From assembly GCA_020062545.1 (NCBI GenBank), contig JAGUWD010000020.1, forward strand, positions 62,001 through 126,000: a DNA stretch of 64,000 nucleotides, read 5' to 3'. Made by a program: the position numbers and the translations under genes. This DNA comes from Thermodesulfovibrionales bacterium. Its GTDB lineage: Bacteria; Nitrospirota; Thermodesulfovibrionia; Thermodesulfovibrionales; Dissulfurispiraceae. Shown here piece after piece: positions 43,753 to 52,306 of the stretch (its first letter is position 1; every line of letters starts with the position of its first letter). The notes under the pieces were generated by a model. It saw only the letters and a program-made list of their open reading frames with translations, was not told the origin of the DNA and made no database searches.

Positions 43753-43765
43753 CCACCAAAGGTGG
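43753..43765. promoter_or_regulatory. small hairpin CCACC-AAA-GGTGG
   Basis: Same sequence as the hairpin at 42942, 27 bp upstream of the binding-protein start. Confidence 0.5.
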
Positions 43766-43770
43766 ACTAT

Positions 43771-43810
43771 TTAACGGTTTGAAACGTTTAAACCGTTTGA
43801 ACCGTTAAAA
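43771..43810. repeat. 9-bp tandem repeat hairpin after cheW-cheZ
   Basis: CGGTTTGAA, ACGTTTAAA, CCGTTTGAA, CCGTTAAAA. The ends TTAACGGTTT and AACCGTTAA are complementary. Confidence 0.75.
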
Positions 43811-44989
43811 TCAGAATCCAAATTCCTTTAAAAGATCATCAACACCTTCCTGTGAAACCTTCTCAGGCACGATAGTCTCAACCTTTTTACCTTCTTCTAT
43901 CTTTACACCAAATGTCGCAATTAATTTGACCAATTCTTCCTCTATTTCTCCGACAAGTTTAATCACCTTTTTTATTGTCTGTCCTGTAATATCCTGAAAT
44001 GACTGGGCAGTAAGTATCTCTGTCAAATCATCTTCAAGTTTATTTTTGAAGTCTTTTAAATAGCTCACAGATTCCTCTGGTTCTTTTAGGTTTCTTATAT
44101 GCGAGGCAAGGTCATCCATAGAAAGTATGTACTTTTCAACTATGCCCATTGTCTTGTTTGCTGCCTCTTCGGTCTTGTCTATAACAAATTGCAGTTTATC
44201 TATTGCACTTGGCATGTCCGTTACTGCCATATCTTTAAGTCTCGGGTCTATAGCCTCTTTGAAACTCCTTATGGCATTGTGAAGCTTCCTTGTAACCTTT
44301 CCAACCTCTTTAAAAAGATCGCTCTGGCCTTTACTCATTATTTTCTGGATGGCCTCGTCAGCCTTCTCGTAATCCTGCGCTGCTATGGCATTCATAAAAC
44401 CGACCATATCATCAAAAAGGGCATATCTTGGATCGGTAGAGCTTATTCCCCTCTTTTCAAAAAAGTCCTTTGCATCCATCACTTCTTTGACAACTATCTC
44501 TCCACCCATCCCTTCTATTTTCTTCACAACTTCAACCTTATCGCCCGCCTCCTTTACCTCAAACACCTCTTCTTCAAAGATGCTCATGTCCTCAACAGGG
44601 ATAAGCTTCTTTGCATCAAGAAGCACGACAAGTTTGTCGTCAACCTTTGCAACGCCCGATACAATATCGGAGGTATTAAAATCTGTTGGAGGCTCTATCT
44701 CCGACTCCTCTATCGTAATCACGCCGGTTATGCTGTCAACAAGAACTCCAAAGGTAATACGGCCGCTTGTAACGACTATTACCTTTTCTCCAACAGTGCC
44801 GCCGTTCAAACCGGCAAGTTTCTTAAGATCCACAACCGGTATTATTCTTCCCCTGAGATTGGCAATGCCTTCTATATAACCGGGCGCTTGCGGCAGTTTT
44901 GTCAAAGACGGCATGTTTATAATTTCCTGAACCTTTAATATTGGTATCGTGTATTCATTGTTGTTCATTGTAAAGCCTATATATTGCAT
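43811..44989 (-). CDS. CheW-CheZ fusion protein
   Basis: Residues 1-140 are a CheW coupling domain (TIPILKVQEIINMPSLTKLPQAPGYIEGIANLRGRIIPVVDL). Residues about 175-392 are CheZ-like: a long helical hairpin with the phosphatase motif LTAQSFQDITGQTIKKV, in which D333 and Q337 align with E. coli CheZ D143 and Q147, and a C-terminal CheY-binding peptide QEGVDDLLKEFGF almost like that of E. coli. The protein would tie CheY-P dephosphorylation to the receptor-CheA array. It lies between cheA and the binding-protein gene. No separate cheW or cheZ occurs in the window. Confidence 0.92.
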   Translation of the reverse strand: MQYIGFTMNNNEYTIPILKVQEIINMPSLTKLPQAPGYIEGIANLRGRIIPVVDLKKLAGLNGGTVGEKVIVVTSGRITFGVLVDSITGVITIEESEIEPPTDFNTSDIVSGVAKVDDKLVVLLDAKKLIPVEDMSIFEEEVFEVKEAGDKVEVVKKIEGMGGEIVVKEVMDAKDFFEKRGISSTDPRYALFDDMVGFMNAIAAQDYEKADEAIQKIMSKGQSDLFKEVGKVTRKLHNAIRSFKEAIDPRLKDMAVTDMPSAIDKLQFVIDKTEEAANKTMGIVEKYILSMDDLASHIRNLKEPEESVSYLKDFKNKLEDDLTEILTAQSFQDITGQTIKKVIKLVGEIEEELVKLIATFGVKIEEGKKVETIVPEKVSQEGVDDLLKEFGF

Positions 44990-45011
44990 ATATTCCTCCT
45001 CCTTTATGTTT

Positions 45012-45061
45012 TATCGTGTTCGTTGAGTTTGTTGTTTTCCAATCTACTCAATAAACTCTAT
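45012..45061. repeat. inverted repeat between cheA and cheW-cheZ
   Basis: GTTGAGTTTGTTG pairs imperfectly with CTACTCAATAAACTC. Units resemble the 9-bp TTGAGTTTA family at 29921. Confidence 0.6.
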
Positions 45062-46815
45062 TTACCCGTTTTAAATATTCCCCTTGAAACTACTGCGAGG
45101 TCAAGGATTAAAACAACCTTTCCATCGCCTGTAATTGTTGCCCCCAGGATGCCGCACTCTTCAGATTCTATGCCGTTGATGGTCTTAATAACAATCTCTT
45201 CCTGTCCTAACAACTCATCTACGGATATGCAGAATCTCCTGTCGCCAACTGCTGCAACAAGTACATAGCTGTTATCATGGTCTATTTCAGACATCCTCCT
45301 TACACCAAGCACTTCAGACATTTCGAACAGGGGCAAAACCCTACCACGTATGGTCAATACCCTCTGGCCTGTTACATCCTTTATGTCGCTCTTTTTAACC
45401 CTGAGTGTCTCTTCTATCATGGACTGCGGTATTGCATAATACTCGCCGCCTATTCTCACCATCATTGCCTGAAGGATTGCAAGGGTTAACGGCAGGCTTA
45501 TTTTGAATGTGCTTCCAATATCCTTTTTAGTAATTACCTCAACATATCCATTCAGTTTTGCCACATTTGTCTTTACGACATCCATTCCAACACCGCGGCC
45601 GCTCAGTTCTGTGGAAACCTCCTTTGTGGAAAATCCCGGCAGGAATATAAGATTTATTGCCGCATCATCGGACATCCTCTGTACCTCTTCCTCAGTTATC
45701 AGACCTTTAGACAACGCCTTTTTCTTGACAGACTCAACATCTATGCCCTTCCCGTCATCAGATACCTCTATAACAATCATAGTGCCCTTCTGATAGGCAC
45801 TGATAATTATCCTGCCCTTCTTCGGCTTTCCTTTGGCTTGTCTTTCTTCTGGAGATTCTATGCCGTGGTCTATGGAATTTCTTATGATATGCACAAGGGG
45901 ATCGCCGATATTTTCTATGACTGTCTTATCCACCTCTGTATCTTCGCCAAATATTTCCAAATCAATGTCTTTTCCTAAATTCCTCGACATATCTCTGACC
46001 ATCCTCGGGAACTTGCCGAAGACCTTCTGGATAGGTTGCATTCTCATCTTCATTACAGCTAACTGCAAATCCGATGTAACCCTGTCGAGAAATCCCGTTG
46101 TCTCAAGAAGGCTTTCGACATGAGGGTCCCCTGAATAGCTGAGGTCAAGTTTAGAAGCAAGATTGAGGAGCCTGTTTCTCGCGAGCACGATCTCTCCTGC
46201 GAGGTCCATTACCTTATCAATCCTCGATACATCAACCCTGAGCGTAGAGACGACCTCTCGCTCCTTTGTTATCTGCTGCACCTCTTCAGCGGGTGAGGGT
46301 AAAGGTTTAGGTGAAGGTTTTGCCTTCTCTTCTATTTTTTCTTCTGCTTTTGGCTCTACTATCTCCTCTACCTCTTCCTTTACCTCTTCCTTTTCTTTAA
46401 CCTCTTCTTTTGCCTCTCCTCCTGCAACTGCCATTTCCAGAGCAGAATCCAGCCCTCTTAAAAGGTCTGATGTATCTTCCTCTATTCCATCTTTGAGTTT
46501 TATATGAAATATAAGAAGCCTTAAGGTATCCACACTCTTAAGGATTACATCCATCAACTCCCGTGAAAGGGCGATTTCGCCGTCACGGAGCCTTTTCATA
46601 ATGCTTTCTGCCCTGTGGGCAACATCCACAATCTGCTGAAAGCCCAGGAATCCTGCAGCACCCTTAAGGGTATGCATTCCCCTGAATATTTCATTGAGAA
46701 TGTCCTTGTCATACCCCTTTGTCTCCAGCTCCACAAACATGGGGTCAATTTTTTCGAGAGTTTCTTCCGCTTCTGTAACAAATTCGCTTATAATCTCGTC
46801 CATCTCGTCAGCCAT
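45058..46815 (-). CDS. cheA: chemotaxis histidine kinase CheA
   Basis: Central kinase of the chemotaxis array. With the start at 46815 (GGGGGCTAAAC before ATG) the Hpt domain has His48 (FRGMHTLKGAAGFLG). A Lys/Glu/Pro-rich linker (about 130-185) replaces the usual P2 CheY-binding domain. Dimerisation (LRVDVSRIDKVMDLAGEIVLARNRLL), ATPase (IIRNSIDHGIESPEER, SDDGKGIDVESV, FLPGFSTKEVSTELSGRGVGMDVV) and CheW-like regulatory domains follow. The longer ORF start at 46845 reads repeat DNA. Confidence 0.96.
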   Translation of the reverse strand: MADEMDEIISEFVTEAEETLEKIDPMFVELETKGYDKDILNEIFRGMHTLKGAAGFLGFQQIVDVAHRAESIMKRLRDGEIALSRELMDVILKSVDTLRLLIFHIKLKDGIEEDTSDLLRGLDSALEMAVAGGEAKEEVKEKEEVKEEVEEIVEPKAEEKIEEKAKPSPKPLPSPAEEVQQITKEREVVSTLRVDVSRIDKVMDLAGEIVLARNRLLNLASKLDLSYSGDPHVESLLETTGFLDRVTSDLQLAVMKMRMQPIQKVFGKFPRMVRDMSRNLGKDIDLEIFGEDTEVDKTVIENIGDPLVHIIRNSIDHGIESPEERQAKGKPKKGRIIISAYQKGTMIVIEVSDDGKGIDVESVKKKALSKGLITEEEVQRMSDDAAINLIFLPGFSTKEVSTELSGRGVGMDVVKTNVAKLNGYVEVITKKDIGSTFKISLPLTLAILQAMMVRIGGEYYAIPQSMIEETLRVKKSDIKDVTGQRVLTIRGRVLPLFEMSEVLGVRRMSEIDHDNSYVLVAAVGDRRFCISVDELLGQEEIVIKTINGIESEECGILGATITGDGKVVLILDLAVVSRGIFKTGK

Positions 46816-46827
46816 GTTTAGCCCCCT

Positions 46828-46892
46828 TTTTGGCTCATAGTTCATTGCTCATAGCTCATGGTTTTTACGATGAGCCATCAGCCATGAGCTAA
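46828..46892. repeat. heptad repeat hairpin between cheY and cheA
   Basis: GGCTCAT, AGTTCAT, TGCTCAT, AGCTCAT, GG then GATGAGC, CATCAGC, CATGAGC. Confidence 0.8.
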
Positions 46893-46901
46893 CATGCTAT
46901 A

Positions 46902-47306
46902 TCATCCCGCTTTTAGGGATGTTTTCTTATCTGCTATCTTTTCAAGTTTCTCTTTCAATACCTCGGCTGTAAATGGTTTCACAATATAATTATCAACCCC
47001 TGCCTTGATTGCCTCGATGACCTTTTCCTTTTCGGCCTCTGCAGTTACCATAAGAAATGGTACATTCTTTAACGGTTCAGGCTCTTGCCTGACATTCCTT
47101 AGGAGGTCAATACCTTCCATGTTGGGCATGTTCCAGTCAGATACAACAAGCCCGTAATTTCCGCTCTTGAGCTTGTTAAGTGCTTGAACACCATCCTCAG
47201 CCTCATCTATATTTTCAAAACCTATCTGTTTTAAAAGGTTTTTAACTATCCTTCTCATAGTAGGAAAGTCGTCAACCACAAGCACCTTGATGCCAAAATT
47301 AAACAT
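46902..47306 (-). CDS. cheY: chemotaxis response regulator CheY
   Basis: The likely switch-binding regulator. It begins [30 protein letters not shown] and has D57 in [12 protein letters not shown], Thr in [11 protein letters not shown] and Lys in [12 protein letters not shown], very close to E. coli CheY. Start at 47306, eight bases after AGGAGG; it overlaps the upstream receiver gene by 8 bp. It should bind FliM and be dephosphorylated by the CheW-CheZ protein. Confidence 0.95.
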   Translation of the reverse strand: MFNFGIKVLVVDDFPTMRRIVKNLLKQIGFENIDEAEDGVQALNKLKSGNYGLVVSDWNMPNMEGIDLLRNVRQEPEPLKNVPFLMVTAEAEKEKVIEAIKAGVDNYIVKPFTAEVLKEKLEKIADKKTSLKAG

Positions 47307-47691
47307 TACCATCACCTCCTGTGCTAAACATCTTTTTAAGTATCTTTTTTATGCTTTCATTTATCTGATCCGCATTGGTGGGTTTGACCAAATAGTCGTC
47401 GGCGCCGGCTTCAAATGCCCTTTTCTTCTCATCCTCGTCAGCCTCTGTAGTAACCATAACAATAGGAATGCTGCTTAAAGTGGGGTCTGACTTTAAGTTT
47501 TTTGTAAACTCTATTCCGTCCATATAAGGCATGTTCATATCTGTAAGGATGAAGTTGATATTCTCTGTTCCTACCTTTTCCATGGCATCCAGCCCGTTTT
47601 CTGCAGTTATTACCTCGTATCCCTTGCCTTTGAGGTACAAACTTAACAATTTCCTTGTGGTTTTGTCATCATCAACAACCAATATCTTCAT
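47299..47691 (-). CDS. second CheY-like response regulator
   Basis: A stand-alone receiver of 130 residues: [27 protein letters not shown], phosphoacceptor D51 ([12 protein letters not shown]), [27 protein letters not shown]. It differs clearly from CheY in the switch-binding face, so it may be a phosphate sink, an adaptation regulator or a partner of the HEAT-repeat protein. It is encoded between cheR and cheY and overlaps cheY. Confidence 0.92.
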   Translation of the reverse strand: MKILVVDDDKTTRKLLSLYLKGKGYEVITAENGLDAMEKVGTENINFILTDMNMPYMDGIEFTKNLKSDPTLSSIPIVMVTTEADEDEKKRAFEAGADDYLVKPTNADQINESIKKILKKMFSTGGDGNV

Positions 47692-47705
47692 CTATAACCT
47701 CCGGT

Positions 47706-47770
47706 TTAGCTCATAGCTCATTGCTGATAGCTCATAGCCTTTAGTCTTTTGCTATGGGCCATGAGCTAAT
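47706..47770. repeat. heptad repeat hairpin between cheR and the receiver gene
   Basis: TAGCTCA, TAGCTCA, TTGCTGA, TAGCTCA, TAGCC then complementary CTATGGGCCATGAGCTAATAG. Confidence 0.8.
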
Positions 47771-47777
47771 AGCCATT

Positions 47778-48608
47778 TTACACTTTCTGATAGACAATTA
47801 CCTTATTAATAACAATAGGTCTGAAAGCCCTCGTCACATTGTGAAGACTTTCTGACGTGCCCACAAACAGATAACCGTTTGGCCTCAATGCGTCGTACAG
47901 GTTGGCAACCGCCTTCTGTTTTGCCCTGTCATCGAAATATATGAGGACATTCCTGCAGAATATGACATCAACACCTCGCACCGCTTTTACGTCTCTGTCC
48001 TCTATAAGGTTTATCTTCATAAATTTGGTTATGGATTTCACGCTATTTGATATAGTGTACTGCTGGTTGGCCCCATTGAAATACTTCTTTAAATACACTT
48101 CCGGAACATTCCTGATCGCATACGACCCATAAACGCCGGACTTTGCAGAGTTTAAAACAGACTCGCTGATGTCAGAGGCGTATATCTCTTTTTTAAGGGC
48201 ACCCGCCTCTAATTTCTCCATGAGTATCATTGCAATGGTATAGGGCTCTTCTCCTGTCGAACATGCTGCAGACCATATCTTTATGTCCTTACGTCCGGTT
48301 TTGGCATTTTCGGCTACGATACGGTTAAAAAGCTCTCCTGCAAAAACATCGAACTGCTGCGGTTCCCTGAAAAAAAATGTCTCATTGGTTGTCACCAGAT
48401 TGAACATTATATTGAGTTCGTTTTTATCGGAACCGTATTTCAGGATATAGAGGTAGTCTTCGTATCCCTTGAGATTCTTCTCCTGCACCCTTCTTCCAAG
48501 CCTGTTTTCGAGAAAATATTTTTTGTTGTCGGGGATGAAAATGCCGCTCCTCTCGTATATAAAATCCCTGAGTTGTTTGAAAACATCGTCTGTCATTAAT
48601 AGACTCAT
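47778..48608 (-). CDS. cheR: chemotaxis protein methyltransferase CheR
   Basis: SAM-dependent methylation of chemoreceptor glutamates. 276 residues: an N-terminal helical domain (LRDFIYERSGIFIPDNKKYFLENRLGRRV), SAM site KIWSAACSTGEEPYTIAMIL, and the C-terminal DVIFCRNVLIYFDDRAKQKAVANLYDALRPNGYLFVGTSESL. The ATG overlaps the HEAT-repeat gene stop by 4 bp. Confidence 0.96.
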   Translation of the reverse strand: MSLLMTDDVFKQLRDFIYERSGIFIPDNKKYFLENRLGRRVQEKNLKGYEDYLYILKYGSDKNELNIMFNLVTTNETFFFREPQQFDVFAGELFNRIVAENAKTGRKDIKIWSAACSTGEEPYTIAMILMEKLEAGALKKEIYASDISESVLNSAKSGVYGSYAIRNVPEVYLKKYFNGANQQYTISNSVKSITKFMKINLIEDRDVKAVRGVDVIFCRNVLIYFDDRAKQKAVANLYDALRPNGYLFVGTSESLHNVTRAFRPIVINKVIVYQKV

Positions 48609-50470
48609 AGAGAGCTTAAGGCCTCCTTTATCTTGTCTCTCACATCAGGATTGGGATGCTCTTCGTGAACAACCAATGCCTCGTATGCCTCCCTTCCGCC
48701 TATTTCACTGATTGCATCGATGGCAGACATGACAACAGGGATAAATTCATCGTGGAGCATTGTGCCTATCATGCTTATGGCCTTTCCCTTATCGCACGAG
48801 AAGGCTATTGCCTTAATGGTATAAAATCGCACCCACGGGTCGTCATCCTGCAGGGCATTGAACAATTCGGCAGAGCAATACCGCGCCTCGCCGAGGCCTA
48901 CCACAGCAGCCTTCCTTATATCCGGATCGCTGTCTCCCAAAAACCAAATAAGTCTGGATACCGCCTTATCAGTACCAATGCGTCCAAGCCCGTATATTGC
49001 AGCTATCTTCACTTTCTTATTCGGGTCATCTGCCAATCTTAAAAGAATATCCACATCGGATACAGTCTTCGCTATTATCTCTCGGACATTGTCGCGGTAC
49101 TTTGGCATATCAGACAAAAAGGCATCCGCATCTATCTTTATAAGTGATTCAACAATCTTTTCGATAACATCATAATACTTCTCCACCTCTAATAGATCCA
49201 TCAAAGCTTTAAATGCGTCCTTTGCCTGAATATTGCCGAGGGCCTCTATGGCAGAGCGTCTGACATGGGCATCCACATCCTTCAGGGATACTTCGAGGAG
49301 GTGTCCTGTGGATCTCATCTCTCCTATTTCACCGAGGGCCTCGGCAGATGCCCTTCTTAAGTCCCTCCGCATGTCATCGAGATAATCGACCAGCTTTGAG
49401 ACAGCCTTTTTACTTCTAATAGTGCCCAGTATTTCTATGGCAAAAGACTTGCCCCTGTATTTCATGCCAGGTGATTCGAGCAGATTCAATAATTCATCCT
49501 CCGAGTCCATAGAACTGATAGCATCCCTCAATAATACAATCCTCTCTTCGCTTTCAGGCAACGATGGGTCTAAAGAACCTGCAATATCTACCAGCACAGG
49601 CACTGCCTCACGGCAGTTTAAGGAAACAATACCCTTCAGGGCTATCTCCTTTTCCTCCCAGTCGCCATCCTTGAGCATTTTTATAAGATGTCCCGACAGG
49701 TCGGCCATTTCGGGGGTAATCCCTATCTGGATAAGGCTCTTTATAACCGCACTCCCTTCATCAACAGACGCCTTTGGCAGATATGCAATTAAAGCATCTA
49801 CTGCCTTTTCAGAGCCTATCTTTCCCAGTGTTTCAATTGCAGCAAAACAGACTGCTTCAGACGAACTACCAAGGAGTGAGCCTATATCCTCCACAGCCTC
49901 TACAGCTTTGAGTTCTCCGAGTGCGTCGAGTGCAGAAAAACAGACCCACTCTTCATCCTTAAGCGCCTTTATCAATTCCGGAATAGAATCCCTGTATCCC
50001 AGCAAACCGAGACTCTTTGCAGCAGCAGCCCTTACATTTGCGTTAGGGTCTTTGAGGAGCGGCATAATCATTGACGGCTCGACTCCTTTCTTTATGTCTC
50101 CCATAAGGTCGATGGCAAACTTCCTGATATCATCGTCCTTATCCTTTAAGAGTGGATAGAGGAGCGGCACAGCTACTCCGTTAAGTGCAGTGAGAATGAT
50201 TAAAGCTGTATTTCTAAGATAGGAATCTTCCCTTAACAGCGGCAACACCATATAACCAACAACTTCGCCTGAATAGCTGTCTCTCGTCCCTATGGCAATA
50301 AGGGAGCGCATTGAGGCGTCCTGAACCCCTGCATTCTCATCGCTCAGCGCCTTAATAAGCGGATATACCGCCCTCTCGTCCCCTTCCGATAGATCTTCGG
50401 CGACCCTCCTTCTAACAGAAGGGTCTTTATCACCAAGCTTCTGGATCAGTTTTTTAATGTTTTTGATCAT
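48605..50470 (-). CDS. HEAT-repeat protein at the head of the che operon
   Basis: 621 residues composed almost wholly of HEAT-like helical repeats (LIQKLGDKDPSVRRRVAEDLSEG, PLLKDPNANVRAAAAKSLGLLGY, VSLKDVDAHVRRSAIEALGNIQ, WFLGDSDPDIRKAAVVGLGEA). No signal peptide, membrane segment or catalytic motif is visible, so it is likely a cytoplasmic scaffold. It is the first gene after a promoter-like site and inverted-repeat copy 4, and overlaps cheR, so it may organise chemotaxis proteins. The exact function is unknown. Confidence 0.9.
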   Translation of the reverse strand: MIKNIKKLIQKLGDKDPSVRRRVAEDLSEGDERAVYPLIKALSDENAGVQDASMRSLIAIGTRDSYSGEVVGYMVLPLLREDSYLRNTALIILTALNGVAVPLLYPLLKDKDDDIRKFAIDLMGDIKKGVEPSMIMPLLKDPNANVRAAAAKSLGLLGYRDSIPELIKALKDEEWVCFSALDALGELKAVEAVEDIGSLLGSSSEAVCFAAIETLGKIGSEKAVDALIAYLPKASVDEGSAVIKSLIQIGITPEMADLSGHLIKMLKDGDWEEKEIALKGIVSLNCREAVPVLVDIAGSLDPSLPESEERIVLLRDAISSMDSEDELLNLLESPGMKYRGKSFAIEILGTIRSKKAVSKLVDYLDDMRRDLRRASAEALGEIGEMRSTGHLLEVSLKDVDAHVRRSAIEALGNIQAKDAFKALMDLLEVEKYYDVIEKIVESLIKIDADAFLSDMPKYRDNVREIIAKTVSDVDILLRLADDPNKKVKIAAIYGLGRIGTDKAVSRLIWFLGDSDPDIRKAAVVGLGEARYCSAELFNALQDDDPWVRFYTIKAIAFSCDKGKAISMIGTMLHDEFIPVVMSAIDAISEIGGREAYEALVVHEEHPNPDVRDKIKEALSSL

Positions 50471-50496
50471 TAATTACCCCCCAAAACAAGTTACAA

Positions 50497-50505
50497 ATTA
50501 TACCA
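50497..50505 (-). promoter_or_regulatory. extended -10 promoter for the che operon
   Basis: TGGTATAAT on the minus strand is a TGn extended -10 with a perfect TATAAT, 26 bp upstream of the HEAT-protein start. No good -35 box lies at 16-18 bases. Confidence 0.45.
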
Positions 50506-50527
50506 TAATCAGTAGCCAAACTTTTAA

Positions 50528-50698
50528 ATGTATGCAGGGTGTGCTGAAAAGGACTTTACACTTTGTAATATTTAGACTGCATTGTCTTGAATTAGTCATC
50601 TACTACATTGCTCACTATTAGGATAAGGTGTCAGTTGTCTCTGATATACACAGAGAACAACACTTTGTAAAGGCATTTTCAGCATGCCCTGCATACAT
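50528..50698 (-). repeat. inverted-repeat element, copy 4
   Basis: 23-bp stems beginning ATGTATGCAGGG (21 of 23 paired), and the core GTCATCTACTACATTG shared with copy 1. It lies between fliA and the HEAT-protein gene, 58 bp upstream of the latter. Confidence 0.9.
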
Positions 50699-50716
50699 TG
50701 TTACGGATATGGCCAA

Positions 50717-51463
50717 CTAACACCCATTCTTAAAATGTTCCATCCTGTTTTTCAGTTTAACGAGGACCTTACCGTGCAGTTGACAGACCCTCGACTCGCT
50801 AATATCCAGAACCCTGCCTATTTCCTTCATTGTAAGTTCTTCAAAATAATAAAGTGTTATTACAAGCCTCTCTTTCTCGGGAAGTTCGTCTATGGCACTA
50901 CCGAGAGCAGACCTCAACTCCTTTAGATTTAACTCATACAGCATGTCCTTCTCATCCTCTTTTGATATACATTCGAGAATATCGAGGGATTCGCCATCCT
51001 TGCTTACTCCTAAGTCCTCCAGACTTATCATGTTCATGGTATTGGCTATGGATAAGGTCTTGTAGAGTTCGTCGATGGTTATGTTCAGCTTTTCCGCCAC
51101 CTCTTCATCCGTGGCAATCCGGTTAAAGCTCTTTTCGAGTTCGGAATAGGCTTTTCTAACCTCTTCCAGCTTCTTCCGTGCATCTTTCGATGCCCACTGC
51201 ATGGAGCGGATCTCATCGATTATGGCGCCCCTTATTCTAAAGTCTGCAAAGGTGCTGAGCGTTGCATTCATGGAGGGGTCATATCTTTCTATTGCCTCTA
51301 AAAGTCCTACTATTCCTGCTGATACTAAATCTTCGATGCTTAATTCTGAAGGAAGACAAAAGGCATATTTACTTGCATAATATTTTACCCTCGGCAAAAA
51401 CTGTTCGACTATCTTCTCTTTTTGTTTTTCGGATACTTTCTGTTTTTTTGATAGTTTTCCCAT
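50717..51463 (-). CDS. fliA: flagellar sigma factor sigma-28 (FliA)
   Basis: Directs late flagellar transcription and is held by FlgM. The 248 residues include region 2 (SIEDLVSAGIVGLLEAIERYDPSMNATLSTFADFRIRGAIIDEIRSMQWASKDARKK), region 3 (SFNRIATDEEVAEKLNITIDELYKTL) and region 4 (LPEKERLVITLYYFEELTMKEIGRVLDISESRVCQLHGKVL). It ends the fliL-to-fliA operon, 21 bp after flhG. Confidence 0.96.
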   Translation of the reverse strand: MGKLSKKQKVSEKQKEKIVEQFLPRVKYYASKYAFCLPSELSIEDLVSAGIVGLLEAIERYDPSMNATLSTFADFRIRGAIIDEIRSMQWASKDARKKLEEVRKAYSELEKSFNRIATDEEVAEKLNITIDELYKTLSIANTMNMISLEDLGVSKDGESLDILECISKEDEKDMLYELNLKELRSALGSAIDELPEKERLVITLYYFEELTMKEIGRVLDISESRVCQLHGKVLVKLKNRMEHFKNGC

Positions 51464-51484
51464 TGATTAATTATAACAACTTCC

Positions 51485-52306
51485 TTACCCAACCCTCAGT
51501 GCCTTTTTTAAGAAGAACTGTATATTCCCCTTTACCTCATTGAGTGGATTATCAAGCACCTTCTTTCCTATGGCCGCCAGCCTTTTTGCGAAGTTGCTGT
51601 TAGGATACATTGCTATAAAGCCCTTCTGGGCAATTATCGCATCCTTAACATGCTGATCAAAAGGCAGATATCCGAGATAATCTATCGAGAGGTTTAGAAA
51701 CTTATCAGCAACGATTGCCAGTTTCCTGAAGGTATCGAATGCCTCCTTCTCGGAGCGGGCTGTGTTGACGAGGATCCTGAAATGCCTTTCCTGAAAATCC
51801 CTCGACAAAACCTTTATCAGGGCATATGCATCGGCTATGGATGTTGGCTCTGGAGTTACAACCACTATCGTTTCCTGTGCTGCACTGCAGAAAAATAATA
51901 CATTGTCCGATATGCCTGCACCGGTATCGATCAGGAATACATCAAATGCCATATCAAACTCATCCAGCTCCGAAACAAGCTTTAATCTATGGCTGTCTGT
52001 CAGCTTTGTAAGCTCTCTGATGCCAGAGCTTGCCGGAAGTATCATCATCCCGAGAGGCCCTGTAACGATAATATCCTTTATCCTCTTTTCTCCCAGGAGC
52101 ACGTGCTTGAGATTGTATTTGGGAGCTATGCCGAATAACACATCTATGTTGCTCAGTCCTAAATCGGCATCAAGTACGAGCACCTTCTTATTGAGGCTTG
52201 CGTAAAACAAGGCAAGGTTGGCAACGAAATTTGTTTTTCCAACACCGCCCTTTCCGCTTGAGACAGCAATTATCCGCGGCCCGCTGATATTATTATTAAC
52301 GTTCAT
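51485..52306 (-). CDS. flhG: flagellar number regulator FlhG (MinD-like ATPase)
   Basis: ParA/MinD-type ATPase that limits flagellar number with FlhF. The deviant Walker A is SSGKGGVGKTNFVANLALF, followed by LVLDADLGLSNIDVLFGI and FLIDTGAGISDNVLFFCSAAQETIVVVTPEPTSIADAYALIK. 273 residues, normal. Its ATG shares one base with the flhF stop (TAATG). The order flhF-flhG-fliA is the usual one. Confidence 0.95.
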   Translation of the reverse strand: MNVNNNISGPRIIAVSSGKGGVGKTNFVANLALFYASLNKKVLVLDADLGLSNIDVLFGIAPKYNLKHVLLGEKRIKDIIVTGPLGMMILPASSGIRELTKLTDSHRLKLVSELDEFDMAFDVFLIDTGAGISDNVLFFCSAAQETIVVVTPEPTSIADAYALIKVLSRDFQERHFRILVNTARSEKEAFDTFRKLAIVADKFLNLSIDYLGYLPFDQHVKDAIIAQKGFIAMYPNSNFAKRLAAIGKKVLDNPLNEVKGNIQFFLKKALRVG

